NCBI RefSeq assembly: GCF_932526225.1
Contig: NC_064036.1
Location: forward strand, 10,053,519-10,113,518
From: Nematostella vectensis
Lineage: Eukaryota; Cnidaria; Anthozoa; Actiniaria; Edwardsiidae
DNA length: 60,000 nucleotides
Direction of reading: 5' to 3'
Shown: positions 32,930 to 45,918 of the stretch, piece by piece
Numbering within the stretch: the first letter of the stretch is position 1
How the letters are laid out: every line of letters starts with the position of its first letter
Position numbers and translations under genes: made by a program
Notes under the pieces: generated by a model
Databases searched by the model: none
What the model was told of the DNA's origin: nothing
Seen by the model: only the letters and a program-made list of their open reading frames with translations

Positions 32930-33185
32930 ATCAAAGCTTGATAACCTTCTTTCCCTGCGTTTACAAGCTTTTCTACATAAAAGAACACACCCTAAACAAA
33001 AGGCCAAGTTCTTTTGGTATGCAATAATTGCCTCAACTAGGTGTAAAAGAAAGACAAGCTATGAGAAAAAGGAATGCAAGTTTTTAGATAAATTATCCCA
33101 GACTGTACTGTTTTCTTTCCCTGGCGTTTACAAGCTTATATACATATACTGTAAGCAAACTCACCCTAATCCAGGCCCTTTCTAC
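32930..33185. repeat. Imperfect direct duplication of ~65 bp
   Basis: TCTTTCCCTG(G)CGTTTACAAGCTT...TACAT...CACCCTAA..AGGCC occurs at about 32948-33004 and again at 33115-33176. Interior changes suggest an old local duplication. No coding role seen. Confidence 0.55.
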
Positions 33186-34832
33186 CGCTGCCCTATCTAT
33201 AAATATTATTTTCCCTAAAGGCAGACATACTGTAAAATTACAATTGTAAATTAAAACAGGTCATGGTGTTTTCTTTAAACGGCTACCTTATATTATCAGG
33301 CGTTTCGCAATGACAAAATTATACGAATAATTACTATGGTTGCGTCTTTGCTAACACTTCGATAACATATTTTTCAGGCCAATCTAAGAAATACTTGGAT
33401 TACTTAATAAAAATAGCAAGTATGTCTAGGTTTTGTTATACATCTTTTCAGCTTTTGTTGCGAATCTGGACAAAGGGTTCAATCGGAGAAACTAAACGCT
33501 ATTTAGTTTCCAGAAATCCAGGAAATTGCCGCATTATTAAAACCATTGCTCCTATTTTTTTTTCTAATTTTGCTACGACTAAAGTTTTAAGTAACCTGTC
33601 TGAATTGTAGGTTAGCTTCTCGAACGCGAAAGGGTTCGTCTCTCACCAGATAGACCGTAATATAAACAGTTGTCACTTTTAAAATGTATTCAATGTAGAA
33701 GAGGTAAAAGAAGCCTTTTCGCAAAGTTAATACCGTCTCTAAATTGCAATAGCAGCATAAAGAAGTGAACACTTTTTTTCCTGGTACCTTTCTTTTGTTC
33801 CTAGCTGATAAGTCGGCCATCATGGGCGTCGCGTCCTCGCGTCCATTAGATATTTACTTACGTAGCAAGAAGACCCCTCTTGTGTCATCGATTTTTCTCT
33901 ATCCCCTAGAACGCTGTATTACATATTCCCTAGATTTTGTGAAAGCTTACTAGATTGTTTCATTATTCTTTCATCGGGATTTTTTACTTTTATGCCGGTT
34001 CCTTATATGTGCTTGCCTACACTTAATATGTATGTTTACATTTAGCAGAACTCTGCCAGCTTTTTTTCACAACACAACCTTCCAGGAAGTCGATGAAAGT
34101 GGTACCCTAAAAGATTTGTTAAAGATTCGTGGTTCGAGATTCGTAGTCCCAGCAGAAATACACAGCCACATCGCATTTATACTACGCTAACTTACAAAAT
34201 AAAACACTAATATGAACGAAGAAAATCCTCAAAATATTTCGATATTTCTTAACGTCGGTGTGGTCAGGCTTAAATACAAAACAGCTTTTTGTAAAAATCC
34301 ATTTTGCTTTTATATCTCACAATTTAGTTATTCTCACCTTATGGTGTCGGAATATTAATCGGGGTGTTGTGCTGTCGTCCGGTCAAGAAATTATTCGCCC
34401 TTGTTTTTAATGGTACTTTTGCTTGGGGAGCTTCTACTTTGTCATTCAAAATCACTTAGAAAAAAAACTAATATAAACAAATAAAAGTGATTTGTTATAT
34501 AATTCGACGTGGGTGTTTGCTTTTCCACGAAGGATTATTTTAATGATTTAGGCCTTTGAGAAATGATATGAATAAGATTAAAAAAACATAGTCAAATGCA
34601 AATCCTCCAGCTTTGCTCGATTCTTCAAAACCTGGAAAATACTACGCAAGCGGTTAAAACACAGTATCTGTAAGACCTTTTGTAATATATACGTTCTTTT
34701 CCACTTTTGTTTTCCCCAAATCCTTCTGTTTGAAAGTTAAGAGCGCTTTATTCAAGGATAAAAAGAGGGGGAAACAAAGCCATGAAAAGTCAATATTCTA
34801 AAGGATTTTAAAAGACCGTTTATCTCATTTAC

Positions 34833-34946
34833 CTGAAGGTGTGGTGTATTTCCTTCAGTACTTTCCATTCCAGTCTGTGTTTTTAGCTGAGTGTATTTCT
34901 TTCTTGCTTGAAAGCGACAAAGTAACTTTGCGGTGAAACCAAAATC
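34833..34946 (-). CDS. Possible isolated exon (weak)
   Basis: A 114-bp open block between acceptor TTTCAG and donor GTAAATG on the minus strand, reading DFGFTAKLLCRFQARKKYTQ... There is no recognised domain and no partner exons nearby. Recorded only because both splice sites and an open frame coincide; it may be chance. Confidence 0.2.
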
Positions 34947-37142
34947 CTGAAAGCCAGACACAAAAGAATTAGATTGACATCACTTCCACCCTATTTTGTT
35001 TTTAAAACAAGTCGAGACGTAATTTCCTACCAAACATAAAAAAATACGTCGGTGCTGAACCAATGACCAGACACCGCCTCAGTTCCACTTCAATATGTCA
35101 TTCAAACAAACAACATCACCGACAGCAATAAATTCTCCCACAAGATTCCTACTGGGTAAAAAGACCAGCGAAGTGGCTTGAATCGATAATAGTGCTTTCA
35201 ACCGGTGACGCTGGACGTTTTCCTGGTTGTGTCAAATGCCAGGAGGTAATGCATTCGTAGATTGCCTCGAGACACGGTTTCCTGGCGGTTATTGGCAGCT
35301 GTAACCACAATCGATTGACGCGTGGGGTAAATTCATTTCTCTCAGCCTATCCCCGAGATAATGAGGCTAAACTGAAGGAAGAGACTTCACTCTCGCAACC
35401 ATAGAAGAGACCCAAATTCCTGTCGTATCAACAAAAAAGAAGGAAAACTATTCTGTATGAACAGACGTAGAAAAGAAAATAACAATAGAAAGCAATTACG
35501 AATCTAGAAGGTATGAACGGTTTAAAATCTATTGAAAATTCTGCCAATTTAATAATATTCGTCTTCTATCTACAAGTGACTGGAAATGGGCAGACTCGTG
35601 CTTTTCCAGAAACAATAAGCAGAGTATACTTTTTTATAACTACAAACCATGGGACAGAGAGAGAAAACATCGCACTATTCTCGTTGATATAACTCCTTAC
35701 ATTCTTTTCATCCTAGGGCCTCTTATCTCATGGTGCCATTGTGAGCCAAAGGCCTCGTGGTCCAGTCAGACGCGGTTAAAACAGCAAACTTTCGAGTGTG
35801 ATCTGAGCATTTTCAATGAAAAACACCTAGACATACTTTTTTTCTCTTATTTCGTTTAAAAGCTTCTGCGTTAGAATAGGATTCTGTTGTTAGTCTGGGT
35901 AAATGATATACGATCTCATTAATATTTCCTGGATAAGCCATCTGAAAGACAAGTCATTTTAAACGTGTCCAAATGCGGCGCGCCACCATGGATCGCTTGT
36001 CTTGTGGGGTCGAAAGTGTTTCTCCGACCCTCCCTTTTTCACGCGATTGGTTTGTTAGGGTTTCGTAATGTTTTGTGCGTTTCGCCCGAGATCCATTGTA
36101 TAATACCTGTTGTCGATTGGTATTCTGATATCGGTCTCTATGCAAAAGGCGACAAAAATCACACCACATGTACAATGGATCTGGATGTCTAAACACACAT
36201 TCACACTTTGTTAAAAAAAATATTTTTTAGTGGCTCACGGTAGCGGGTTTATTTCTCTCTTTATTTCCTTCGCACAATGGCTAAAACCACTCTTTACAAA
36301 TACATTGAAATTGACTAAACCTATGTTATAAAAGGGCGTAACATCGGCACGAGAAGGCAGATAGCATAGAAAGAAAACGGTTGAGATCAGAAGCAACGCC
36401 TTGGAATTATTGGGGTATAAAGGTCAATTTATTATTTTATACTAAGCTAGAAAGGATTATATAATCGGGCAAATTCAACCTTTATATAAGTTCACACTTT
36501 TATCTTACACTAAGAGGGAACTCGATTCTGTGTAGCTCTGTCGTTGTTTGAAGCACGTTTTTTTAAATTGTTCCAATTAGCGAATTTCGATTCCGTGCCG
36601 ATATGTTTAATATTTCTCGACGGAGAACGAATGGCCTACGGCAGGTTGACAGTGTCTTCAAATAGATAAATTTTTAAACCAATAGGACGCGGCCTCAGAA
36701 CAAAGGATTCCCCGCCTAATTGATATTCACTCGTGAAAACAACCTTGCTATGTCTGGGAGACTGACACTTGGATCTTTATATGTTTGCGAGTATTCGCAG
36801 ACGGTAAAACTGCCAAGCGCACAGATTGGGTCGAAGAAAGCTCAATCCAGCTTTGCCAAATCACCTTTAGTCTGCGACTCGAATCGGTTTCGTGCTTCGT
36901 TTGAGAAGATTTTGGTATTTTTTTCTAGATTAATTTCCCGACGCCTTGTGTTCAACGCGACTGAAATCGACACACGAGAACGAGGCCAACTGGTTTCCCC
37001 CAACTCTTCCGTGACTGACAGACAACCCGGGTCGAAGATGGAGTGCACGGAGGCCTATAGACGGCGAATTATCCCAGTAATATCGGCCAGAAACCGACAA
37101 AAATCGACATGGGTGTTGTAGAAGAACTCCTTCATACGCAGT

Positions 37143-37319
37143 ATGCCTACACACGACATAGCATATCAGCAACGCTTGAAAATTCGCCGAACTACACTAG
37201 GGTTCGGTGTGGTTCAAGTCATACTAGGGCTGTCGTTAACTGGCCTGTCCTTCGCTGCGTTTGCTCTGTCTGAATCAGATCGCATTCGCAATGCCTGCCC
37301 TTACTGGGCCGGTTTTACA
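37143..37319 (+). CDS. Exon 1 (N terminus, TM1)
   Basis: 59 codons from ATG 37143, the first ATG after an in-frame stop. Short basic N terminus (RLKIRR), then TM1 and NACPYWAGFT. Donor GTAAGT at 37320. Confidence 0.82.
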
Positions 37320-40300
37320 GTAAGTAACTATTCAAATATCTACTGCATTGTGAGACGTAGTGTAGCGTCCCAACACTAACCCTATGGGTTTGTTTTCGGC
37401 AGGTTTTCTTTAGTGGCGGTGTTGGAATCGTTGCTTGGCGGCACTCGACAATTTTATCGGTAAGTTCGCCTTCCTAGCTCGAAAATAAAACTGTCTAAAT
37501 TCAACGCTATAAATTACCTAAGGCTCAAAATTAACTCATTTGAAAAATATATATATTTCGTGAGTTGTACCGTGAGAAACATTCGATTCTCGCTTGAGTT
37601 GTCTACCAGACGTAGCATCAGACATTGAACGGAAAATTATAATCGCAGAGTTTCCTATTTCATACCGAGGCGCCTGCTGTCTCCTTCTCGTTGCAATACA
37701 TCTTAGCTCTTTCTTAAAAATAACCACGTCCTCACGTCTGTCCAACCAAAATGTAATCTTCAGCTATTCCTGGCTGCAAAGTTAATCCTCAATAGAAAAA
37801 TGTATTAAACCCCAGCTCGAGTCCCCTTCCAAATTCAGTACAGCGCTATTTCCGATGTAGGAGAAATATTGCGGGAATGATCCGATACGAGTGGGTGTTT
37901 CTTTTATTCGCTTTCCGTTGTGGTTGGCGAGGATTTTTTTTTTTCTTGGTAGACATTACAGTCGGTTTCGTGCACATAATTTATATTTTGTCTGAAAATT
38001 CAATCCCGCGCACTTATTACATTTTGCGCAATTGCAATTGCCATAATTATGTATGTTTTCTTGAAATGTGTTTTTATTAAACGCAGGATCTGATATATTC
38101 CACTTATCTGCTTTTGCGCTTTTGGAAGTTTTAAAATTGCATTTAGTATCAGCGCACGCATAGGATTTTCACACTTTTCTCAGGCACGCACGCCCTCTTT
38201 AACTAAATTTACACCCAAATCTCGCATATTGTGTGAATCGCGTATGTCTGTTTCAATATGGCCTTATTACAGATGTTATAACCCAACAGCTAATGCTCAG
38301 AATTGTACCATTAAAAAATGCATATGACTGACATGTTACTGTGTATCCCTTGTGTAGGATTATTATCTAGCTTAACAGCTTTACAAGTCAAATGGAACTC
38401 GCTTCCAGGTTTAAAATTTTATTTAAAAAACGAAGACAAAATATAGGCATCTTAACACGACCGCAGTGATAAAATTTATAGTTGTATTTTGTCCACACTC
38501 TAAATGACATATTGGAGGGTCTGGCTTCACACACTTTTACTTATTCTAAATGATAACAAAATATGTCATATAATACTTTTTTATCCTAAAAGTTTCAGTA
38601 CACTCTTTTTTATAAGAAACTTTTTTATAAAAACGTCCAGCCTGAGATGTCACCAAATTTTAAAAACATGCTAAAAACATGTAGAGGGTCAGATAGCAGC
38701 AAAAAGTGCTCATAGTAACAACTTTCTTATTGCTATTGATCATTTCTTTAATTATCTCCACAATAATTCATTGGGTATTATAATCTTATATACACTAAAA
38801 TTTAAGAATATCGTTAAGAACACCTTCTGCCTTAAATTGCTCCAAAATAAGAACGGCCCAGCATCAACTGAGAATTAGACGTTCTTATAAAAAAAAGAGT
38901 GTATCCGATTTGCTCCACTGACCAAATAACTTCTTAATACCTTTAGAGTTTTGAACTATGACCACTTGATTAGCACATACCTTCTTTTTATTTTACTTTG
39001 AAATTAGCAAGAATTGGGTTTTGTTTTGAAACAATTTCTTGATTTTTAAAGGTAGAAGGATAGTGTATTCCATATATACTGCCTCTATCAAAATACCTGG
39101 TTTGAGTGACTCTGCATCCTATTAGCTTCACACAGTATTAAATCGAATTGTCTGGGCTAAAAACAATAAAAAAAATTAAAATCAGGCAGCAGTAGGGGAC
39201 ATTTCAAATTATTTTTAACACCTCAAACTACACTTTGTTCCTGCAAATTTTAAAATAATTATTCATATGCTAACAATATTCACATGCTTCAACTCCAATT
39301 TCCATTACAGTATTTTGAATGTTAAAAGAACTTAAATACTATTTTTCAAAGGATGAACCTGTCCTGGGTGCCAGAGTTTAGGATATGCCAGGGTTACGTC
39401 TTCTACCCCTTTTCATACGAATCACTATTATATAATACTATTATATTTAAAAAGTATATGTTAGTCACCAATCGTTTTGCTAAATTAGTGAAGCTATTGC
39501 AGCATTAATATTTTGTTTTAGGATAATTATGATTATTTTAGGATTTATGATTTGTATTCATGTATTGATTGAAAACAAGAGCAAAAGTTAGGCTGCAGAG
39601 GCCCTTTAATTCCAAGGTAGCATAATCACAGGCGGCTGTGCCAAACAACTCAATTTTTATCCATTTTTTACTAGCAAAATCATTCAAGATTTTGAGATTT
39701 ACTACTCCAAACACAAAGATTGGGATTTTTTTACACCAAATAAAAATTCTTAAAGCTATAGATACCAAGACCTGCATCACTTAAGGATGCTCCTAAGATT
39801 TTATGTTTTTTTTTTTTGGTTGATACAAATAGATTCAGGCTAACAAATGAAGGATGAGTTCTCTCTGTTTATGTTATGAATTTCAAAACTCTTTTTTTTT
39901 CATAACTTACAAAATTCCCTGTGTAGAGGTTATCAGAGATTTCAAGATTTTACAAAATTTTGTCAATTTTCAGAGACTATTTGAGACTCAAAGAGCCTGA
40001 AATGAGAAATTATAATGAAAAATATACCTACTTAACTAAAATTTGTCAAGAAAAAGAAACACTTAAAAAGGACTGCTCCTTTTGCCATCACCATTAACAG
40101 GTGAGTTTGAGTAACCATAGTAGAAATGACTTATTTATAGTCAGCTCTTCTTATTTGACATCCTCTCATCCATAGACGTAAAATGAAGTAATTTGTTATT
40201 GTACGCTGTCCATTTGCCCAAAAGCTTACAAACTCTTTTGGGTTAGCTAAGTAGATTAATATTCCTAGACAGGAGCCTTATTATCTTTCACACTATTTCA

Positions 40301-43300
40301 TCTTCCCCAGATATATATTTAGTTCTGATGTATCTGGGAATCTAATGTATCTGAAATTGAAGAAAACAATTTAATATACTAAAAAAATTGAAACATCCCC
40401 ACTTTCAATATGAGTATCTTTTACAGAGTAGACATTACAGTTTGATGGAAACTAGCTCATAGGAAATGTTCTGTTTATTTATGTTACTTCATGTCCTGTT
40501 TTTTCTTTTAATACTTTAACCCTGGGCATGAATTAAGCTTATCTTTGCCATACATCACCCATTAGGAAATATCTTGCTGTTCAAAGTAGTTATTGTTTTT
40601 ATGTTTTGAATAGTTTTGTTTTTTTTAAGACAGTTTATTGATGAAAAAGTGTGTTCTTACTAGAAAAACCCATGCAAATAATGGTATTACTAGATTGCTG
40701 TTATAAGTGCTATGTTTTTTGAAAACCCGTATTTATATTTGTATTGTACTTCCATGTGTATTGTACTTTCATGTCTTCAGGGTCTTTCAAGATAGTTGAC
40801 TAGTTACTGATGTTATCTTTACTTACCTTTTTTAATTAAGCATCACATTTTCTATGTCAATTAAATAATTATTGGCTTCATCAGAATAGGCTTAGTAGAA
40901 AACAATTGTAAATGTCTCTTAACAACCACTCGTATACAGTATTTTTTAGATGAGTGTGGTATAGTGTGCTAATTGATTTATCCAGCTAATTAACTTTGCA
41001 TTCTGTGTTCAAAATCCCTATTTTACAGTTGCTTGCAAAATTTCTGGAAATAACACAATGTATGCACCTTTGATAGTTTATGCATTAAGTTCAAATAGAT
41101 TACTCTCTCGACTGTAAATACACACTTTTTTGCTTCTAAATCAGGGGGTCACCATGCCTTATAATCATCCATGAAGCAATTTACAACTATGTTGATCTTG
41201 TCATGGGGAGTGTGCTCTAGAAGTTTTTTTTTAATTATAAATATGGAGACTAAATTGTTATTTTTTCTTATTTCAGATGGGTCTGTTTACATTTTTCTCG
41301 GCAGTCTGTGTGGTTCTTCACATGATTGGAACAATACTTACAGGGGAGGTTGGTGGGCTGCTCAAGTCTGTCTTAGAGTGTCAGTTCTCTGAGGTTGACC
41401 AGTCGTGCATATGCTGCGACAGTATAATGACCTGCAAGCAGAGTGTACCATCATACAAATTTGAAGGGGTGGATGACTGCGACATTCTCACAGGTAACGA
41501 CTCTTCTCACTAAATGACATTATACCAAAATCTAGAATAATATGATTAAATTTGAGCTGTTTGACAAAATTACCATGTATTGGAAGTGTCCCCTTATTAT
41601 TCTAACCATTTGGTGAATAACTACTTTGTACTGTCTGTCCAACTGAGCAGTAGTAATAGAGCTGTAGAACTGATAAATTTATTGTGGAATTTGATAACTA
41701 ACCAAAGTAATTAAAAGTCATGGAAAATACATTTACATATATAATTTGTTATAAATATAAATTTATATGTATAATATATTTTTTTAAAGTTCTTGAAAAG
41801 GTGATAAAAAAAGTCTGTAATAAGCCAGTTCAGAGTTTAAGAAAAGACGCGGAAAGACTGGGTCGAATCGATCGAATCGGACCAAATGAGCGATTTTGCA
41901 GAAGAGTTTGTATGGCGGTCTTGGACAAAAATCCTTCCTACAAAGCCGTTTTACAAGATATGGGAAAACCAACCACATTCACGTGTTGCACACTTATTGT
42001 TGTACCTTTCGACCGCGTTTTGTTATGAATACGGCCCTATACACATTTTTACGGATAGATTTACTTCGCTCAGTGAGCTAATTTGGTCGACTTCCGCTCG
42101 CAAAACACCGATGAAAACACGCAATAACAATTAACTTTGGTACCTCAGGTAAAAATGATTTTCGTCCACGAAATACAAGTAATATTTTTGCCAAACAACT
42201 AAGAACAATATTGATTTGAATTTTACGGCATAAAATTGAAACTGCACTTCTACCGCATTTATATACTCCGATTCGGAGTTCGCCGATAAACTTTTACAGT
42301 ATTTGGGAGCAACTGCAGAATACCCGTCCACAAAGAGTTAACAATGAGACATCACAACTCGATTTCTATAGAACGAGGTAGTAAATACAAGGAAAATGCA
42401 AATAAGTGGACGGGTATTCTGCAGTTCAGCCCAGTATTTGATTGAAGGAATGACTCAGGTTACTCAGAAAATCGCTCCGTAGCAGGGGCGTAACCAGGGG
42501 GGTGGTCTAGGGGGCCCGCCCCCCTCCTTTTAGCAGCCAAAAATACAGTAAATGTATGAGACATTATCTAAAATACATGAGAAAATTCCTTGAAAGTCCC
42601 TTTTGGGCCCCCTCCTGTTAAAAGTCCTGCCTACAGTACGCCGCTGCGTAGAAATACTTTTTTCATCCCAAATTGCCCCCTATACGAAGTACAATAAAGT
42701 CCTCACGTGTGGCAATGAATGATTTCAACATATCTTTTAAAGCGGTTCTGTAGAAAGGATTTTTCTCCAAGACCGCAATACAAACTCTCTTTAGAAAGGG
42801 AAGCAATTTCCCACGGAAGTAGTAGATTGTGGTCGAGTCCGCGGACTCCCAGCGGTCATACCCAACCTCACAGTCGGAATTTTCCGATCACCGGAAAGTG
42901 CTAGATTGTCGGAGAAATCCAAGATGGCGGTCCGACTTTGGTGTGTGGTGACAGATCATATAAATATCTATAGTATTTAGTCTGCTCAATTTAGTTAGGG
43001 TTTATTACTTTATATGTCATCAGGCAGATTAAAAAAATAAATGAGCAAGAACGGACGAGTGAGTCAGCCAATTAGTTTACCGTCATCTTTATATCTCAAC
43101 CTGGTAGTCAAATGATTATTACTTCAGGAAACAAATCTGCAAAATTTAGCGGATATTTTTTAGTCTTTGAAAGGTTTTTGTTTGAACCTACAACAAAACG
43201 ATATTTTCTTATTTCGCATACAATTTTCGACTTTAAATTATTTTTCGCTATATTGTGGGTAGCATTGCAATAGAAAACACTTCGCCAATATTTTGTGGTA

Positions 43301-45918
43301 TTACCGTCTCTGAATTTTAACGGATTTAAGGAAAATACTTTTTTCAGATTTTCCCGCCAAAACTTGGAATTATTCACTCGATTCAATCTTCTGTAGATCT
43401 TCTGTATTAAATTCAAATTTCAATCAAATTCAATTCCCTTGAAAGTTTATCTATGCTGTTTTGGCTAGATTGATATAAGTGAAATGTTTTAAGAACTTTA
43501 AACATCTAATGGTGTTTCCCTTATGTTGTTCTTTCTTGTAGGGCTACTCAAGGAGCTGATGTATGGGCTGTGTGTGCTGAATATCTTTGGCTCGCTTGTC
43601 TGCTTCATTGCTACCATCCTTGGATGTACTTCTGTAGCGAGACAAGCAGGAAGAGACCAGGTTGATATTTCTCAGGCACCCAGCTCCTGATTTTGAATAT
43701 TTATTATTTAATCAATGAGAAAAACAAATGATTTTTAATTCACTTTTTTATTTTGTTGTACCGGACTAAAGCTACGAAGTGGACATAAAACATGTTGTTT
43801 TTTAAAAGTTGATGATTTTATATTCTTCCACAGCCATTGTTTCGCCGTCGCTTTTCTACACGTTCCTCAAGCCACGAACAGACGCAATACTCCTGGCTGC
43901 CCTACCCTACCGACCTCAACATGCTGCCTCCCTACGCACCACCAGTCTATAGATCAGTGGACAACTTCCAAGACTTCGGTGCTACTTCCTACATTGTCCC
44001 ACCCCCAGTCTTTGACCCGACAGACCTCCCCCCACCCTACTCCTCAAGGGATGCATCTATGACAGGATCAAGGCTGTCTATGACCACTAGCTGTGAACAT
44101 AACCGGAACCTAGGAGACGATGAGGAGAGAGTAAGAGGGGAGAGTGCTTATGTGACCGCACCCAATCAACAGGACCAAACTTTAGAGCAACATTTACTAC
44201 CCACCAATAATAATAACAACACTGCACAAATAAGCGCTGCTGTGTTGACCGATGGAAGCATGAGGGAGAACACTTCTTATGAATCCTGCCATACCATAAG
44301 TGGACAAGATGCAGCAAGATCAGCACCACCAAACAATAACCAAGACTATTCTGCCCTTATGCAGTTAGACACTACTTCAGGATCAAACGATGCTACACCG
44401 GTCACCCTTGCTAGTGCCAATATGTCCACTCTAACAGAGTCTTCCCATTCACCTCAACATTCACAAAGAATAGAAAGGAACTCTGTTATTTTCTCTGATG
44501 AGGAAAAATCTACTTTTTTCTTTAATGATAACAAACGCCTTCAAATCACAAACGCTTCTGAAAATTGCCAAAACACGGACGCAAGAAAACATTGCGAAAA
44601 GGATTTAGATGCAAAAGATATTGATAGTAATACCGCAAATAGCGGTAATAGTATCGAAAATATATTTGTTGGAAACCAATTAGAAACGAGTGCTATGAAT
44701 GGCTCGGTTTTACGAGTCTTGCCAGGACAATTTACGGATATTAATCAAGACAATACAGAATTTACGAGATGTAAAAATAACCTGACTCAAGCGGCTACGG
44801 AGGGAATGAGTGAATTACTTAATAAAGCATCAAGTGAACTTAAGCCCAATATGCAAACGGATTATTCTATTGATGTCGTGTTTGCACCGCCAGAACAATC
44901 GACAGCTATCAGTTTGGATGAGGTGGAACTCGCCACAGTGCATTCTAATGGGGACGATAACGCGTGTGAATCCGACACTCTCGTATGCGTCGGTCCGCAT
45001 TTTCGAGATACAACAGACGTATACGAAGCTTGTAACGCGTCCGGACAAAGCTCTGACGTGATGTCCGATTCTATGTCCCATAGTGGTTCGGACAGTGAGT
45101 CTAAAGTTGTAATCACTGGCGATTGCACTCTAGCAAGGTTCGACAGTTCATTTCTTACGATGGATTCCAAAATGAGAGAATTCCCCACTTTGTTTGGCAA
45201 GTTTAATATGGAAGCTAAGGTTCGGACCTCTGTTGAGAATAAAAACGTCAGACTCCAGGAAAAGGGAGAGACTCAGTGTCAGGATCCAGTCGCATTTAAG
45301 AAGGGTATTAAATTTATTGAACATGGCAATGAATCAAAGGTGTTGGCAAGGAACCGAAGGTTTGCTAGGACGACTGGTGTTTTTCTAGAAAATCGGACAA
45401 TTCCACCACCAAATATAGAGCTTCCACTGGAAATAAGAGAAGTGGGTTATGGTTTCCTGGACAAGCCAGGAAATAAAAGCAATATAGAAGACCGTCGCAA
45501 AAAGAGGGTTTCGTCAGGCCATACTAAAGATCCGAAAGGAAAAAATATTAGACCTCGTAGCCGTCCCAAAGATATCGAAAAATACCCTTCAAAGCTGGCG
45601 ACGAATCGCAACCGTAGAACAAAGAGTAGACAATCGATAGGTAGAACTGCTATAAATAGTAATGCTACGGTTATCAGTACCGACTTGATTCAGCCAATGA
45701 GAAGGGATGTTATCGGAACCATAGACAGGGGTGAAGCTTACAGGGCGGGTCTGGCGAGAGCGCACATGAGATCTAAGCCCTCTCCGGCACACATTGACTC
45801 CCGGGACATTCGATCGTGTGTCGTTAACAAGGAGGGTGTACCGTCGGTGACAGATAACAGAAGATTGGTGGAGTCGAATAGGCTTGCATCGAATCGTGGC
45901 TGGGAGACAGTAGTATAA
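37143..45918 (+). CDS. ENTREP/FAM189-like tetraspan protein with long PPxY tail (5 exons)
   Basis: Gene-level entry. Exons: 37143-37319, 37403-37459, 41277-41493, 43542-43660, 43834-45918; GT-AG; phases 0,0,1,0; 884 residues. Four hydrophobic segments: TM1 in VVQVILGLSLTGLSFAAFAL, TM2 at WAGFTVFFSGGVGIVAW, TM3 at GLFTFFSAVCVVLHMIGTIL, TM4 at LCVLNIFGSLVCFIATILGC. Between TM3 and TM4 is a cysteine-rich loop (CQF..DQSCICCDSIMTC...C). The cytoplasmic tail opens with RRRF, then LPPYAPPVY and LPPPYSS, PPxY-type WW-domain ligands. This matches ENTREP (FAM189) and the related TMEM255 layout; ENTREP proteins recruit ITCH-type ubiquitin ligases at endosomes (known). The ~695-residue tail is long and mostly low-complexity, ending in a basic stretch. 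Naming at the family level only. Confidence 0.75.
37403..37459 (+). CDS. Exon 2 (57 bp, TM2)
   Basis: 19 codons, phase 0-0, VFFSGGVGIVAWRHSTILS. Acceptor TTCGGCAG, donor GTAAGT. The same exon length and phase recur in the downstream gene. Confidence 0.82.
37460..41276 (+). other. Intron 2 of tetraspan gene
   Basis: AT-rich intronic sequence; no repeat family or RNA gene recognised. Confidence 0.6.
41277..41493 (+). CDS. Exon 3 (TM3, cysteine-rich loop)
   Basis: 217 bp after a 3.8-kb intron. TM3 is followed by the loop with CICC and further cysteines, likely disulfide-bonded outside the cytosol. Donor GTAACG after ...CDILTG. Confidence 0.85.
42297..42440. mobile_element. MULE-like MITE, 126 bp, 9-bp TSD
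   Basis: CAGTATTTG at 42297-42305 and 42432-42440 flanks an element whose ends are inverted (GGAGCAACTGCAGAATACCC at left; GGCTGAACTGCAGAATACCC reversed at right; inversion continues through GTCCAC). A 9-bp duplication with long inverted ends is typical of Mutator-like elements (known). It lies in intron 3 of the tetraspan gene. Confidence 0.78.
42478..42651. mobile_element. hAT-like MITE, 164 bp
   Basis: Termini CAGGGGCGTAACC and (reverse complement) CAGCGGCGTACTG, flanked by CGTAG at 42478-42482 and 42647-42651. CAGxGGCGTA ends are characteristic of hAT non-autonomous elements; only 5 bp of the target duplication are still identical. G/C-rich internal ends can pair. Confidence 0.65.
43080..43506 (+). 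repeat. Dispersed repeat, copy 2 (intronic)
   Basis: Homologous to 3105-3575, same orientation, ending about 35 bp before the exon 4 acceptor. Shared blocks are described under copy 1. Non-coding. Confidence 0.7.
43542..43660 (+). CDS. Exon 4 (TM4)
   Basis: 119 bp, LLKELMYGLCVLNIFGSLVC..., ending GRDQ. The donor GTTGAT is a poor match to consensus. Reading through gives VDISQAPSS and a stop, a possible short isoform without the PPxY tail. Confidence 0.8.
43834..45918 (+). CDS. Exon 5 (cytoplasmic tail with PPxY motifs)
   Basis: 2085 bp open. It starts PLFRRRFSTRSSS; PPxY-type motifs fall within the first ~75 residues. The middle is acidic/Ser-Thr/Asn rich, and the C-terminal ~180 residues are Arg/Lys rich (RRKKRVSSG, NRNRRTKSRQS). 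The stop TAA is at 45916. It is much longer than a typical vertebrate ENTREP tail. Confidence 0.88.
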   Translation, partial: PLFRRRFSTRSSSHEQTQYSWLPYPTDLNMLPPYAPPVYRSVDNFQDFGATSYIVPPPVFDPTDLPPPYSSRDASMTGSRLSMTTSCEHNRNLGDDEERVRGESAYVTAPNQQDQTLEQHLLPTNNNNNTAQISAAVLTDGSMRENTSYESCHTISGQDAARSAPPNNNQDYSALMQLDTTSGSNDATPVTLASANMSTLTESSHSPQHSQRIERNSVIFSDEEKSTFFFNDNKRLQITNASENCQNTDARKHCEKDLDAKDIDSNTANSGNSIENIFVGNQLETSAMNGSVLRVLPGQFTDINQDNTEFTRCKNNLTQAATEGMSELLNKASSELKPNMQTDYSIDVVFAPPEQSTAISLDEVELATVHSNGDDNACESDTLVCVGPHFRDTTDVYEACNASGQSSDVMSDSMSHSGSDSESKVVITGDCTLARFDSSFLTMDSKMREFPTLFGKFNMEAKVRTSVENKNVRLQEKGETQCQDPVAFKKGIKFIEHGNESKVLARNRRFARTTGVFLENRTIPPPNIELPLEIREVGYGFLDKPGNKSNIEDRRKKRVSSGHTKDPKGKNIRPRSRPKDIEKYPSKLATNRNRRTKSRQSIGRTAINSNATVISTDLIQPMRRDVIGTIDRGEAYRAGLARAHMRSKPSPAHIDSRDIRSCVVNKEGVPSVTDNRRLVESNRLASNRGWETVV

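Larger units (their letters stand above)
32347..37142. other. Intergenic DNA and 5' region of the tetraspan gene
   Basis: Apart from the duplication at 32.9-33.2 kb and one doubtful exon, nothing recognisable. From about 36.6 kb CpG content rises and a 5' UTR for the plus-strand gene is likely; an in-frame stop at 37119-37121 precedes the first ATG at 37143. No TATA box can be assigned with confidence. Confidence 0.45.
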
